A DNA stretch of 33,084 nucleotides from an uncultured Lachnospiraceae bacterium (GCA_910585715.1 CAJUEX010000038.1:1-33084); one strand, 5' to 3'. Shown: positions 9,014 to 16,448, counted from the first letter of the stretch. A program made the numbers and translations. Notes: generated from the sequence alone by a model not told the origin.

Positions 9014-9115
9014 AGCATATGACAGAAGCATATGGCAGAAACATATGGCAGAAGTATATGACAGAAGCACATGGCAGAAGCATATAGCAAAAGTATATGG
9101 CAAAGGTATATGTGA
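9014..9115 (+). repeat. 13-bp tandem repeat, about 7.5 units
   Basis: Units resemble AGCATATGGCAGA, starting at 9014, 9027, 9040, 9053, 9066, 9079 and 9092, with a partial unit from 9105. Each unit differs by one to three bases. The array ends about 60 nt before the Mrr-like nuclease gene. Confidence 0.85.
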
Positions 9116-9173
9116 GTGGAATGTGAGAAAAGGTATGAATTTATAGGTATAGGAGGAGTTTAGGAGGTTTGGG

Positions 9174-9647
9174 ATGGAGAATCAGGAAATGATGGCGGTT
9201 GTTTTGCTTATTTTGTTTGTGCTTGTATTTGCTGCGGTTTATCTGGCATGGAAGCATAAAAGGAATGCCCTGGCTGAAGTGGATGAAATGGAGGGACATG
9301 ATTTTGAGGTTTATTGTAGCAGGCTGCTTAGGATGAGGGGATTTGATCAGGTGGAGGTTACGAGGGGCAGCGGGGATTTCGGGGCGGATATTCTGGCTGA
9401 AAAAGAAGGTGTCACTTATGCGATTCAGTGCAAGCGGTATGAAGGGCTTGTGGGGGTAAAAGCCGTTCAGGAGGCTTACGCAGGAAGGGGTTATTATGAT
9501 AGAATGGTAGGAGCGGTGCTAACGAACCAGTATTTTACAAAGCCTGCCATGGAGGCAGCAGGAAAGCTGAAAATACTTCTTTGGGACAGGGAGTATTTAA
9601 TGGCTATGATAGAGGAGGAAAATACGAATGCAGAAAGAAGATATTAG
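9174..9647 (+). CDS. Membrane-anchored Mrr-like restriction endonuclease
   Basis: Protein of 157 residues. Residues 8-26 are one transmembrane helix (VVLLILFVLVFAAVYLAW). Residues 40-150 form an Mrr_cat PD-(D/E)XK nuclease domain: GHDFEVYCSRLL and GFDQVEVT lead into the catalytic segment GDFGADIL, followed by IQCKRYEG (Asp and Gln-x-Lys). The ending LTNQYFTKPAMEAA and LLWDREYL is typical of this family, which cleaves DNA, sometimes methylated DNA. ATG at 9174 follows TAGGAGG. The last 20 nt overlap the start of the NdpA-like gene, so the two are translationally coupled. Membrane-tethered small Mrr proteins are widespread but poorly studied; a role in DNA uptake, turnover or defence is inference. 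Confidence 0.88.
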   Translation: MENQEMMAVVLLILFVLVFAAVYLAWKHKRNALAEVDEMEGHDFEVYCSRLLRMRGFDQVEVTRGSGDFGADILAEKEGVTYAIQCKRYEGLVGVKAVQEAYAGRGYYDRMVGAVLTNQYFTKPAMEAAGKLKILLWDREYLMAMIEEENTNAERRY

Positions 9648-10653
9648 AATAAAACGAGTTATCGTACATATTATGGATTCCCTTGTGGGGTTGCCGGTAT
9701 TATCGGATACGGAAGTGGAATTTGGCTCTGATTTTGCGGATTTTCTGCGGGAGCATATTTATAAAATCATGTCCAGCGATGATTGCAAGCAGTGTAAGTT
9801 TTATGAAAAGGAATCGGAAGTGTACCGGATGCTTATACAGTATAGTGAGGAAAATTTTATTCCCATGAGTCAGGATATGGCAAATTATCTGTATCAGATT
9901 ATGAACAGCAATATTGACATTCCGGCGGCGGATTTGGTAATCGTGCGCTTTAAGGCAAATGACAGGGAGTATCTTGGAGTTTTGAAAATGAATTATAAGG
10001 AGTCCTATACCCATCGCACGAAAGCACTGGAGGAGGGGGAAGGAAATGAAAATGAAATTATTAAATACCGTTCTATTCTTCCGGGGGAAAGCCAGCGGCT
10101 TTCGGAGGCAGCTATTATTGACCTGGGGGATTTGTCTGTCAGGGCTATTGAGAAAAAATATGATGTGAACGGGGAAAAGACCAATTACTTTACCTATCTG
10201 TTTTTAAAATGCAGCAGCGAGCTGTCCCATAAGTCCAAGCTTTCTATTGTTTCCAAGGCTGTGGAAAGCGTACAAAATAATTATTATGATGAAAGCGCCC
10301 TTTATGAACAGACCATGCGGGCAAAAAATATTATACATGAGGCGTTGGAGGAAAACGGCGGCTTTGTGGTGGAGGAAATAGCGGAAAAAATTTTTGAGGA
10401 AAAGCCCGAATTAAAAGTGGAATTTCAGGATAAAATGGAAAAATACGATATGGTGAAGCAGGAAATCGCACCCCAGAGCGAACGCACCACTAAAAAATAT
10501 GAAACTCAGTATTTAACCACCGATTCCGGAATTGAAATTAAAATTCCCATGGAGCAGTATAATGACCCGGGCAGCGTGGAATTTATTACTAATTCCGATG
10601 GAAGTGTTTCTGTGCTTATAAAGAACATAGGGCATATTAAGGCGAAGCTGTAG
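9628..10653 (+). CDS. Nucleoid-associated protein, NdpA/YejK (NA37) family
   Basis: Protein of 341 residues without signal or membrane segments. The opening IKRVIVHIMDSLVGLPVLSD fits the Gram-positive branch of the NdpA (PF04245) family. Further typical segments are DLVIVRFKANDREYLGVLKMNY, the nearby ILPGESQRLSEAAIIDL and YFTYLFLKCSSELSHK. NdpA proteins bind the nucleoid; their function is not settled. ATG at 9628 lies inside the 3' end of the Mrr-like gene (20-nt overlap), with GAGGAGG upstream in that coding region. The pairing of a nuclease with a nucleoid protein suggests joint action on DNA, which is inference. Confidence 0.85.
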   Translation: MQKEDIRIKRVIVHIMDSLVGLPVLSDTEVEFGSDFADFLREHIYKIMSSDDCKQCKFYEKESEVYRMLIQYSEENFIPMSQDMANYLYQIMNSNIDIPAADLVIVRFKANDREYLGVLKMNYKESYTHRTKALEEGEGNENEIIKYRSILPGESQRLSEAAIIDLGDLSVRAIEKKYDVNGEKTNYFTYLFLKCSSELSHKSKLSIVSKAVESVQNNYYDESALYEQTMRAKNIIHEALEENGGFVVEEIAEKIFEEKPELKVEFQDKMEKYDMVKQEIAPQSERTTKKYETQYLTTDSGIEIKIPMEQYNDPGSVEFITNSDGSVSVLIKNIGHIKAKL

Positions 10654-10760
10654 AATGTGACTGAGATTATAGAAATACGGCCTTCTGCTTTCCAGACAGG
10701 AATCGGGATGGGCTGCATGCGGAAAATGCCATTAAGAATTGATATAATTTTGAAAAAATA

Positions 10761-10789
10761 TTGTCGGATTACAGAATATATGCTATGAT
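10761..10789 (+). promoter_or_regulatory. Promoter of the type I toxin
   Basis: TTGTCG (10761-10766), a 17-nt spacer and TATGAT (10784-10789) with an extended TGC before the -10 box. Confidence 0.7.
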
Positions 10790-10856
10790 ATCTTATGAGA
10801 GTAACCGTGTTGCAGGGTGTGTTGACCTCATTCTAAAAAGAATGGGGGTGATGCCT

Positions 10857-10946
10857 ATGAAAAATCATTTTGATTTTATGGAATTAATGACTTTTGGTCT
10901 GTTCCTAATGGCATTACTTACATTCGTATTTACGTTTTGTAAGTAG
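10857..10946 (+). CDS. Small hydrophobic type I toxin (putative holin-like toxin)
   Basis: A 29-residue peptide: a short polar N-terminus, then one membrane helix (MTFGLFLMALLTFVFTF) and CK at the end. This matches the TxpA/putative holin-like toxin group of Bacillota, membrane-acting peptides kept silent by an antisense RNA. The leader has the family's usual layout: a small hairpin (10829-10834 with 10839-10844) directly before GGGGGTGAT. An ATG at 10851 is also possible (31 residues), but 10857 has the better spacing. A shared terminator and a convergent minus-strand promoter lie just downstream, supporting a toxin/antisense-RNA pair. Confidence 0.8.
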   Translation: MKNHFDFMELMTFGLFLMALLTFVFTFCK

Positions 10947-10956
10947 CTATACATAG

Positions 10957-10996
10957 AAAACCACCCTAATACTTTGACTGAGTTTGGGTGGCTTTT
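10957..10996. terminator. Terminator shared by toxin mRNA and antisense RNA
   Basis: CCACCC pairs with GGGTGG, extended by A-T pairs, with a T run on the plus strand and TTTTC on the minus strand. Confidence 0.75.
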
Positions 10997-11011
10997 CTAC
11001 ACAATCATGGT

Positions 11012-11040
11012 CAACCCCTTGTGGGCGGTTGCTTTTTTTT
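11012..11040 (+). terminator. Second plus-strand terminator after the toxin
   Basis: CAACC (11012-11016) pairs with GGTTG (11027-11031), followed by eight T residues. Confidence 0.65.
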
Positions 11041-11210
11041 ATGTTTACACTATATCATATTCAACACCGTATTTCAAGCTGTTTACTCAGAAAATTTTTT
11101 TTCTGGTTTTTGTTTTTTTTATTTTCCGGTAACAGTTCAGATAACAGTTTTTGCCGCAGGCTGAATAGTTACTTTGAAGAAAAAATAATTCGACTTTCAA
11201 ACTATTTCCA

Positions 11211-11239
11211 TTGATTTAGGAGAAAAATAGTGATAATAT
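11211..11239 (+). promoter_or_regulatory. Candidate promoter upstream of the FabT-like gene
   Basis: TTGATT (11211-11216), a 17-nt spacer and TAATAT (11234-11239). Confidence 0.5.
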
Positions 11240-11282
11240 ATATGCGTAATCCATTATATTACAGATAAAATAATGCTGTAAG

Positions 11283-11308
11283 CCAGTATTTGGACATGCT
11301 GGTTTTTC
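11283..11308 (+). terminator. Hairpin terminator in the leader of the FabT-like gene
   Basis: CCAGTAT pairs with ATGCTGG (one G-U) around a six-base loop, followed by TTTTT. It lies only about 65 nt after the predicted start of transcription from 11211-11239, so it could attenuate the regulator gene or end a very short RNA. Confidence 0.55.
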
Positions 11309-11463
11309 CATAAGTCTGCAGGATATATTTTCATTGACAAGGCAGAGGAAGGCGGCAATTGCCCCATTGTTGATTGATGACAGTGCAGTTCAATGGAAAA
11401 ATACACAAAGGATTACAATGCTGCAAATGAAAGAAAACGAATTATCTGACTGAGGAAAGTATC

Positions 11464-11901
11464 GTGAACATAAACAATGCACTGAATGAACTTTTAGTGG
11501 TACTATTTAAGGATATCAATGAAATAGAAGAAAAGGCAATCCGCACAGGACAGTACAAGAACATGACAGCAAATGACATGCATGTAATCGAGGCAATTGG
11601 TTTAAACGGTGCAAAGAACATGTCTGCCGTTGCCAAGGTTTTGAATGTGACTACCGGAACTCTTACCATTGCCATCAACTCACTTGTAAAAAAGAATTAT
11701 GTGGAAAGAGTCCGCAGTGAGGAAGACCGCCGGGTTGTTTTAGTATCCCTGACTCCAAAGGGAAGGAAAGCATTTCACCACCATAAGAAATTTCATGATG
11801 ATATGATTGACCAGATTGTGAAGCAGCTTGATGAACCGGAAAAACAAGTACTGGAAAAGACCTTGACAACTCTTGCAGAATTTTTTAAAAGCAAAAAATA
11901 A
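11464..11901 (+). CDS. MarR family transcriptional regulator, FabT-like
   Basis: Winged-helix DNA-binding protein of 145 residues. The segment MTANDMHVIEAIG, then KNMSAVAKVLNVTTGTLTIA, VKKNYVERVRSEEDRRVV and LTPKGRKAFHHHKKFH is close to FabT, the repressor of type II fatty acid synthesis genes in streptococci and Clostridia. It starts at GTG 11464, eight bases after GAGGAA. FabT normally heads a fab gene cluster, but here a terminator and a convergent DUF885 gene follow directly. It is therefore a detached copy that must act elsewhere or is a paralogue with another target. Family assignment is firm; the FabT label is an inference from motif similarity. Confidence 0.85.
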   Translation: MNINNALNELLVVLFKDINEIEEKAIRTGQYKNMTANDMHVIEAIGLNGAKNMSAVAKVLNVTTGTLTIAINSLVKKNYVERVRSEEDRRVVLVSLTPKGRKAFHHHKKFHDDMIDQIVKQLDEPEKQVLEKTLTTLAEFFKSKK

Positions 11902-13733
11902 GAGCCATTTTGGACTGATGAGTCCAGAATGGCTTCTTTTATAAGAGGAAATGGAGATGGTCCAAGCTCTAGCAGCAATTGGTGAAATCTGGCGTCGCTG
12001 TAGGAATCTCCCCAGCTGGCTTTTGCCAATTCCCTGCATTCAAGTATTTCCATATAGCCCAAATAATATTTCAGATAATTTGCAGGTTCTGCACTGATAT
12101 AAAAATAAATAGCGTCTATGGTTTCATTATCGGTAATGCCCAGATTATGCAGATAAGGCGCAATTTCTTCCGCTGACATGCCCTCGTAATGAATCATAAT
12201 GTCCAAAAGGGAGTACAGGCAGAGCTGTATGCTCCTGTCTAAGGAAACGGCCTGATAAATGGTTTCAAGGCTTGAATCATCGGACAGGTTTTTTCCGCAC
12301 CGGGTGGCATATTGGTAAGACAGCATTTCTGCATAGGTGGCATAGCCTTCTATGTAGCCTCCAAAATAAAGCAGGTTTCTTAAAGGCGGCAGCTTTTCTT
12401 TTTCACTGCAGGCATGGAAGGCCACGGACTGATATAAATGTCCGGGGAAGCCTTCATGGGCAAGAGTGGTATATAAATCAATTCCCTGACTGGTGGTGGA
12501 ATGATTTATGTAGATGACGTTTTGGGAAATGGCATCTAAAGGAGGCGTAAAATAATATGCCGGACTTGTATAAGCCTCTAAGGAAGCATCCACATCCTTT
12601 ACCGTATAGCTGTAGGATTCGTCCGGTTTAAAAGGAAACTGGGAGTCCATCTGTTTCTTGATATCTTCCAGGATTTCAACAGGACTGAGAGCTTCCAACG
12701 GGTCCTGAAAGCTTTCATATGCGCCGGAAGGCAGCGCAGCCACCGTGCTATGGAGCAAAAGGAAATCCTCCTGCAGCTTATCCGTTAAAAGTGCCTTGAT
12801 TTCCGGTATGGATTTGTCAGTGCCTACTTTGGTCCTTACCAGATATTCATAATATTTTTTCCCGTTCTTATCATGGCATAATCCTGCCTGTTCCTTTCCC
12901 GTTCCTTTTAAAACAGTAAGGCAGTCTCCCAGGGACTGATAAGCAGGAAACAGAATAGTTGTCAATAATCTGTCGTTCTGGGAAATGTAATAATTTTTCT
13001 CAGAAGAGGAAATTTCTCCTTCTGCTAAAAGTGTATCAAGCTTTTTTTCAAAAGTAGTAATTAAAATATGATTTTCCGTAGATTTTGTAAAGTCGTCGCA
13101 CCAGCTAATCACCTTGGCAGCTTCCTTATCGGACATAAACAGTCCTGCCCGGGATTTTTCCTGTTCATACTCCATAAGCCCTTTTAAATAAGAACCGGAG
13201 CATTCCAGTATTTTCAGATAATTTTCCACATCCTTTTTTGAGTCAAAGGCATATTCAGATAAAAGAAGGGGGAATTCCGTCTGTATTCCGGAAAAGGCGG
13301 AAAAAGGCTCATCTAAATAAGAAAAGCGGCAGCCTTTCAAGGTGTTTTCTAAATAGTATTCCAAAACATCATAGCTGTAGCGAAGCTCTTCAGCTAACGA
13401 ATCCCGCCTGATTTTTTTCAGGCGCTTCTTGGCATTTTCTGCAGATACGGCAGAAGTGCGTTCGGATTCCCGGCTGTAGACGGGAAGGGTGATTTCTGAA
13501 CCTGTTATCCCGTAGAGGGAAGGCTCCCGCAAGGTAAAATGCAGGCTCAGGGAATCTGAGGACAGCTCTGACACAAACAGCTCAGAACAAAGAGTGTCGA
13601 ATTTGGCATTTTCGCTTATCTGCTCAAGGCCAAAAAAGTGACCGCTTTTTCCATAGTAAAAAATTAGAAAGATAATTGCTCCGCAAACAAGAAAAGCAAA
13701 TATCTGCAAAAGATTTTTTTTATGGCTTTTCAT
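11793..13733 (-). CDS. DUF885 family membrane-anchored protein (metallopeptidase-like)
   Basis: Protein of 646 residues. Residues 8-27 are a hydrophobic N-terminal anchor or signal (LLQIFAFLVCGAIIFLIFYY), so the bulk is probably outside the membrane. The DUF885 hallmark LAHEGFPGHLYQS (about residue 424) resembles a zinc peptidase HExxH-like motif; other family segments are YYFTPPLDAISQNVIYIN, EGYATYAEML and PANYLKYYLGYMEI. Bacterial DUF885 proteins are presumed peptidases. The family-like part ends at PLIKEAIL. The frame then runs on through the terminator hairpin and 109 nt antisense to the FabT-like gene before its stop at 11793, suggesting the original stop was lost. Its start is ATG at 13733, with a weak GAAAG site. 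Confidence 0.85.
   Translation of the reverse strand: MKSHKKNLLQIFAFLVCGAIIFLIFYYGKSGHFFGLEQISENAKFDTLCSELFVSELSSDSLSLHFTLREPSLYGITGSEITLPVYSRESERTSAVSAENAKKRLKKIRRDSLAEELRYSYDVLEYYLENTLKGCRFSYLDEPFSAFSGIQTEFPLLLSEYAFDSKKDVENYLKILECSGSYLKGLMEYEQEKSRAGLFMSDKEAAKVISWCDDFTKSTENHILITTFEKKLDTLLAEGEISSSEKNYYISQNDRLLTTILFPAYQSLGDCLTVLKGTGKEQAGLCHDKNGKKYYEYLVRTKVGTDKSIPEIKALLTDKLQEDFLLLHSTVAALPSGAYESFQDPLEALSPVEILEDIKKQMDSQFPFKPDESYSYTVKDVDASLEAYTSPAYYFTPPLDAISQNVIYINHSTTSQGIDLYTTLAHEGFPGHLYQSVAFHACSEKEKLPPLRNLLYFGGYIEGYATYAEMLSYQYATRCGKNLSDDSSLETIYQAVSLDRSIQLCLYSLLDIMIHYEGMSAEEIAPYLHNLGITDNETIDAIYFYISAEPANYLKYYLGYMEILECRELAKASWGDSYSDARFHQLLLELGPSPFPLIKEAILDSSVQNGSYFLLLKNSARVVKVFSSTCFSGSSSCFTIWSIISS
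11904..11940. terminator. Terminator at the end of the FabT-like gene
   Basis: A 13-bp stem with G-U pairs (11904-11916 with 11921-11933) and a GATG loop, then TTCTTTT. It lies within the 3' coding part of the convergent DUF885 frame. Confidence 0.75.
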
Positions 13734-13830
13734 AACCGGCTGCTTTCTTTCTGTTTTTTAAATTTTATGTGGGAAATTTACGGAAAATGTGGATATGAGT
13801 GAAAATTAAGCGAAGATATTTGCAAATTTA

Positions 13831-13857
13831 TTGACATTAAGCAGATGACGGTATAAT
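13831..13857 (+). promoter_or_regulatory. Promoter of the TetR family gene
   Basis: TTGACA (13831-13836) and TATAAT (13852-13857) are both perfect boxes, but the spacer is only 15 nt, shorter than the usual 17. That suggests weak or regulator-dependent use. Confidence 0.65.
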
Positions 13858-13858
13858 A

Positions 13859-13874
13859 TTGAGCATATGCTTAA
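13859..13874. promoter_or_regulatory. Candidate TetR autoregulatory operator
   Basis: TTGAGCATATGCTTAA is a 16-bp palindrome with one mismatched pair. It directly follows the -10 box and precedes the ribosome binding site of the TetR gene, a usual place for an autorepressor site. Confidence 0.55.
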
Positions 13875-13894
13875 TTTTTAGCGGGAGGTTAGAT

Positions 13895-14464
13895 ATGTAT
13901 AAGGGTGATGAAAGAAAAAAACAATTCTTGCGGGTTGCACTGGATGTTTTTATAGAGAAAGGTTACTATGGTACAAGTACTCGCGAAATTGCGAGAAAAG
14001 CTGGCGTCAGTTCGGGCTTGCTATTTCACTACTTCAGCAATAAGGAGAGTATTTATCTCGAACTGATAAAGATTGGTGTTGAAGAAATGAAAATCAATAC
14101 AAAAATGGCAATGCAGGCACCCTGCGAATATCTATTTCAAACTATAAAGAATACATTTGAACAGCTGGAGAACAATCCTTTTTTCGGTAAAATGTTTGTG
14201 TTTATGGATAATGTGCAGCACACGGCGGTCAATGAAAAAGAGATAGAATCGCTTTTAGATTCAGCAGATATTTGTAAGCAATGGATTCCTATTATTTTAG
14301 AGGGGCAACGGCGCGGCGAGTTTCGCGACGGAAATTCACACGCATTATGTGTTGTTATTTTTGGCGCCATTCAGGGCATTGCACAAGAAAAAGTCAGAAT
14401 CCCTCACACACCGCTGCCAAAGACAGACTGGATTATGGATATGATAGTAAATCGTGCAAAATAG
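13895..14464 (+). CDS. TetR/AcrR family transcriptional regulator
   Basis: Protein of 189 residues. The N-terminal helix-turn-helix is clear: FIEKGYYGTSTREIARKAG, then VSSGLLFHYFSNKESIYLEL. The C-terminal ligand-binding part (residues 60-189) is variable and gives no hint of the inducer. ATG at 13895 (MYKGDERKK) is preferred over upstream codons because GGGAGG (13883-13888) precedes it. It has its own promoter and a palindromic candidate operator. The next gene, a serine hydrolase, starts 51 nt downstream on the same strand without a terminator between, so the two are probably one transcript. Confidence 0.9.
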   Translation: MYKGDERKKQFLRVALDVFIEKGYYGTSTREIARKAGVSSGLLFHYFSNKESIYLELIKIGVEEMKINTKMAMQAPCEYLFQTIKNTFEQLENNPFFGKMFVFMDNVQHTAVNEKEIESLLDSADICKQWIPIILEGQRRGEFRDGNSHALCVVIFGAIQGIAQEKVRIPHTPLPKTDWIMDMIVNRAK

Positions 14465-14515
14465 AAAAATATAAATTACAGCAAAGTGAAAGAAAATAGA
14501 TGATGTGGAGGAATT

Positions 14516-15544
14516 ATGCAAACAAAAAGATATAATGATTTATTTGATAAATTTAATCATAAAAAGCAAATTTATGAAAGTGTGGTTTTAATTGAAAATG
14601 GAGCAAGGGAGGTTATATTTTCAAAAACTTATGGAAATAAAGATATAGATAGCCCAATAATAGCGGCAAGCATAACTAAAATGTTTACTGCTGCCTGTGC
14701 TTTGATTCTCATTCAAAAAGGTTATATTTCGCTGAATGATAATCTATTGAAGTTTTATGAACCGGCTTTTTTGAATGGATTGCATTTTTATAAAGGTAAA
14801 GAATATTCTTATGATTTGAAAATATCAGATTTGCTTTATCAAACAAGCGGATTGGCGGATATATATGAGGAGGGAAAAAACAGCGTAAAAAAGCAAGCTA
14901 TTATTTCAGATATATTTATTTCTTTTGATGAAAATATCGCTTTGACAAAAGAAATGAAAGCTCATTTTCCGCCCAACTGCAAAACCAAAGCTTATTATGC
15001 GGATATTAATTACAATATATTGGGAGATATTATTGAAAAAGTTACAAAATGCCCATTAGAGAAGGTATTTGAAAAATATATATTTACAAAGTTAAAAATG
15101 TCAAAAACGTATCTGCCTGTTTCTGAAAAGGATTATATACCTATTGTTTATTATGGGGATAAGCAGTTATATAGGCCGCAATTTATAATGTGCAGTAAAG
15201 CAAGCGGCGGTTGTATTACCACTACAGGAGATTTAATGATATTTATTCAGGCTTTTTTTCATGGTGAACTTTTTGACAAAAAAATTCTTGATGAATTGAA
15301 ACAGTATAGAAAATTACAGCCGGCAATGTTTCCTATCCATTATGGAAGCGGTTACATGCGAATAAAAATGGGGGGATTTTCTACTTCTTTTTTGGGACAG
15401 GGTGATTTGACAGGTCATAGCGGCTCAACAGGTTCATTTGCATTTTTTTATCCGGACAAGGATTTGTTCTTTGTTGGAGATTTTAACCAGATGAAATATC
15501 CTGCATTGCCTATAAGATTTGTAATGCAGCTTGCCATGCTTTGA
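14516..15544 (+). CDS. Serine hydrolase, beta-lactamase/class C penicillin-binding protein family
   Basis: Protein of 342 residues with the three active-site motifs of the class C beta-lactamase/esterase fold: SITK (Ser-x-x-Lys, about residue 53), YADINYN with Tyr-x-Asn (about 160-166) and HSGSTG (about 300, in place of Lys-Thr-Gly). No signal peptide is visible, so it is probably a cytoplasmic esterase or peptidase and not a secreted beta-lactamase. ATG at 14516 follows GGAGG. The gene is visibly richer in A and T than most of the window (AAA, ATA and TTT codons are frequent). Together with its TetR neighbour this suggests acquisition as a cassette. Confidence 0.88.
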   Translation: MQTKRYNDLFDKFNHKKQIYESVVLIENGAREVIFSKTYGNKDIDSPIIAASITKMFTAACALILIQKGYISLNDNLLKFYEPAFLNGLHFYKGKEYSYDLKISDLLYQTSGLADIYEEGKNSVKKQAIISDIFISFDENIALTKEMKAHFPPNCKTKAYYADINYNILGDIIEKVTKCPLEKVFEKYIFTKLKMSKTYLPVSEKDYIPIVYYGDKQLYRPQFIMCSKASGGCITTTGDLMIFIQAFFHGELFDKKILDELKQYRKLQPAMFPIHYGSGYMRIKMGGFSTSFLGQGDLTGHSGSTGSFAFFYPDKDLFFVGDFNQMKYPALPIRFVMQLAML

Positions 15545-15639
15545 TTTTCGGGCATTCTGCTGGACGATAGCAATATTCCGTGATACCATAAACTTATGAA
15601 TGTATTTGCTGATAAGACTGGAAAGGCATGGTGATTTCT

Positions 15640-15891
15640 ATGAACGAAAGACAGCAGATAATATATATGCAGGTAGGAATGATAAAGCGGGCTTCTGAAA
15701 AACAGGAAAAAGATGAAGAAATACGTTATCAAATGCGGAATGAAATTGAAGACATTATTAAAAAGTGTCATATTGATAGAAGTAAATTTCATGAAGTGGC
15801 AAAGAATTATTACGATAAGGTACTCTGCAAGTTATATTATACATTCTGTGACTATATAAAATATCCGTCCATTCAAATTACATATATGTGA
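15640..15891 (+). CDS. Hypothetical small protein
   Basis: A predicted 83-residue protein, highly charged and probably helical (MKRASEKQEKDEEIRYQM-like middle part, then IEDIIKKC), with a Tyr-rich end. No family is recognised. ATG at 15640 is favoured over ATG at 15628 because GGTGAT lies five bases upstream of it. It lies in the AT-rich accessory stretch. Confidence 0.5.
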   Translation: MNERQQIIYMQVGMIKRASEKQEKDEEIRYQMRNEIEDIIKKCHIDRSKFHEVAKNYYDKVLCKLYYTFCDYIKYPSIQITYM

Positions 15892-15969
15892 ACAAGATTC
15901 CGAAATGATTTAAAAAGCACAAATATTATCAGGGCAGATCGGAATACATGGGAAGAATATATTTGTAAG

Positions 15970-16182
15970 ATGGATAATCTTATTCCAAAAAAGGATTTTA
16001 TAACAACGTATTATTTTATTGTTGATGGTGGCTGGGTATATGAAGGGGAGTTGGATGAGATAAAAAAAGTTTTATTAGAATACCCGGTTACTATGGATGA
16101 TTTTTACTTTTTTCCAAAAGATTATAGATGGCTTATATATCATTGTGAAGATGGTGATTGCATGTGTAGAGTGTGGAATTGA
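15970..16182 (+). CDS. Hypothetical small protein
   Basis: A predicted 70-residue protein rich in aromatic and acidic residues (YYFIVDGGWVYEGELDE, FYFFPKDYRWLIYH), ending CEDGDCMCRVWN. The composition resembles small cytosolic immunity-type proteins, but no family is recognised. The ribosome binding site is weak (GGAAGAA is too distant), so the start is uncertain. Confidence 0.45.
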   Translation: MDNLIPKKDFITTYYFIVDGGWVYEGELDEIKKVLLEYPVTMDDFYFFPKDYRWLIYHCEDGDCMCRVWN

Positions 16183-16298
16183 TTGTATGGAGCTGTAGCT
16201 TGTTTTTAGTTATAGCAGAATTTGACATATCCTATGTAAAAATATAAGCACTTTAAATCATCTGTATTTAAAAATATATGTTTGTAGGGAAAAGAAAA

Positions 16299-16448
16299 AT
16301 GATAAAACTGGTAAAAGGCGATATTACAAAAATTGATTGCGTAGAAGCAATCGTAAATGCAGCAAACAGCAGCCTGCTGGGCGGAGGCGGCGTGGATGGC
16401 GCAATCCACAGGGCAGCAGTTGATTTATTATTGAAAAATAAGGAATAA
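16299..16448 (+). pseudogene. Truncated macro domain (ADP-ribose binding/deacetylase)
   Basis: The 49 codons give MIKLVKGDITKI, EAIVNAANSSLLGGGG and VDGAIHRAA. These are the N-terminal ADP-ribose-binding strands of a macro domain of the O-acetyl-ADP-ribose deacetylase (YmdB) type. After AIHRAA the sequence loses similarity and stops; full-length members have about 170 residues or more. The fragment retains a start codon and a GGGA site but lacks most of the fold, so it is almost certainly non-functional. It lies just upstream of the Nudix fusion gene. Confidence 0.8.

Larger units (their letters stand above)
8579..9173. other. Non-coding region with foldback element and tandem repeat
   Basis: This 595-nt gap lies between divergent genes. 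It holds a 205-nt foldback element (8666-8870) and a 13-bp tandem repeat (9014 to about 9115), listed separately. Short open frames within the G-rich arms look like by-products of the inverted repeat, not genes. Confidence 0.8.
10957..11042 (-). ncRNA. Predicted antisense RNA antitoxin
   Basis: A minus-strand promoter with TTGAAA (11077-11072), a 17-nt spacer and TATAGT (11054-11049) would start an RNA near 11042. It would run into the shared hairpin at 10957-10996, giving a transcript of about 85 nt complementary to the 3' untranslated region of the toxin mRNA. The ends are inferred from motifs only. Confidence 0.6.
10947..11463. other. Intergenic region between the type I toxin and the FabT-like gene
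   Basis: It contains the toxin/antisense terminators, the antisense promoter, a plus-strand promoter (11211-11239) and a short hairpin terminator (11283-11308). A 76-codon open frame at 10984-11214 has no ribosome binding site, overlaps the terminators and is judged not to be a gene. Confidence 0.6.

Noticed and set aside
8641..9090. Open frames of 79-109 codons on both strands over the foldback element and tandem repeat
   Set aside because: They arise from the inverted arms and the 13-bp repeat, lack ribosome binding sites, and give low-complexity or mirror-like peptides.
10984..11214. 76-codon open frame after the type I toxin
   Set aside because: It overlaps two terminators and the antisense promoter, has no ribosome binding site and resembles no family.
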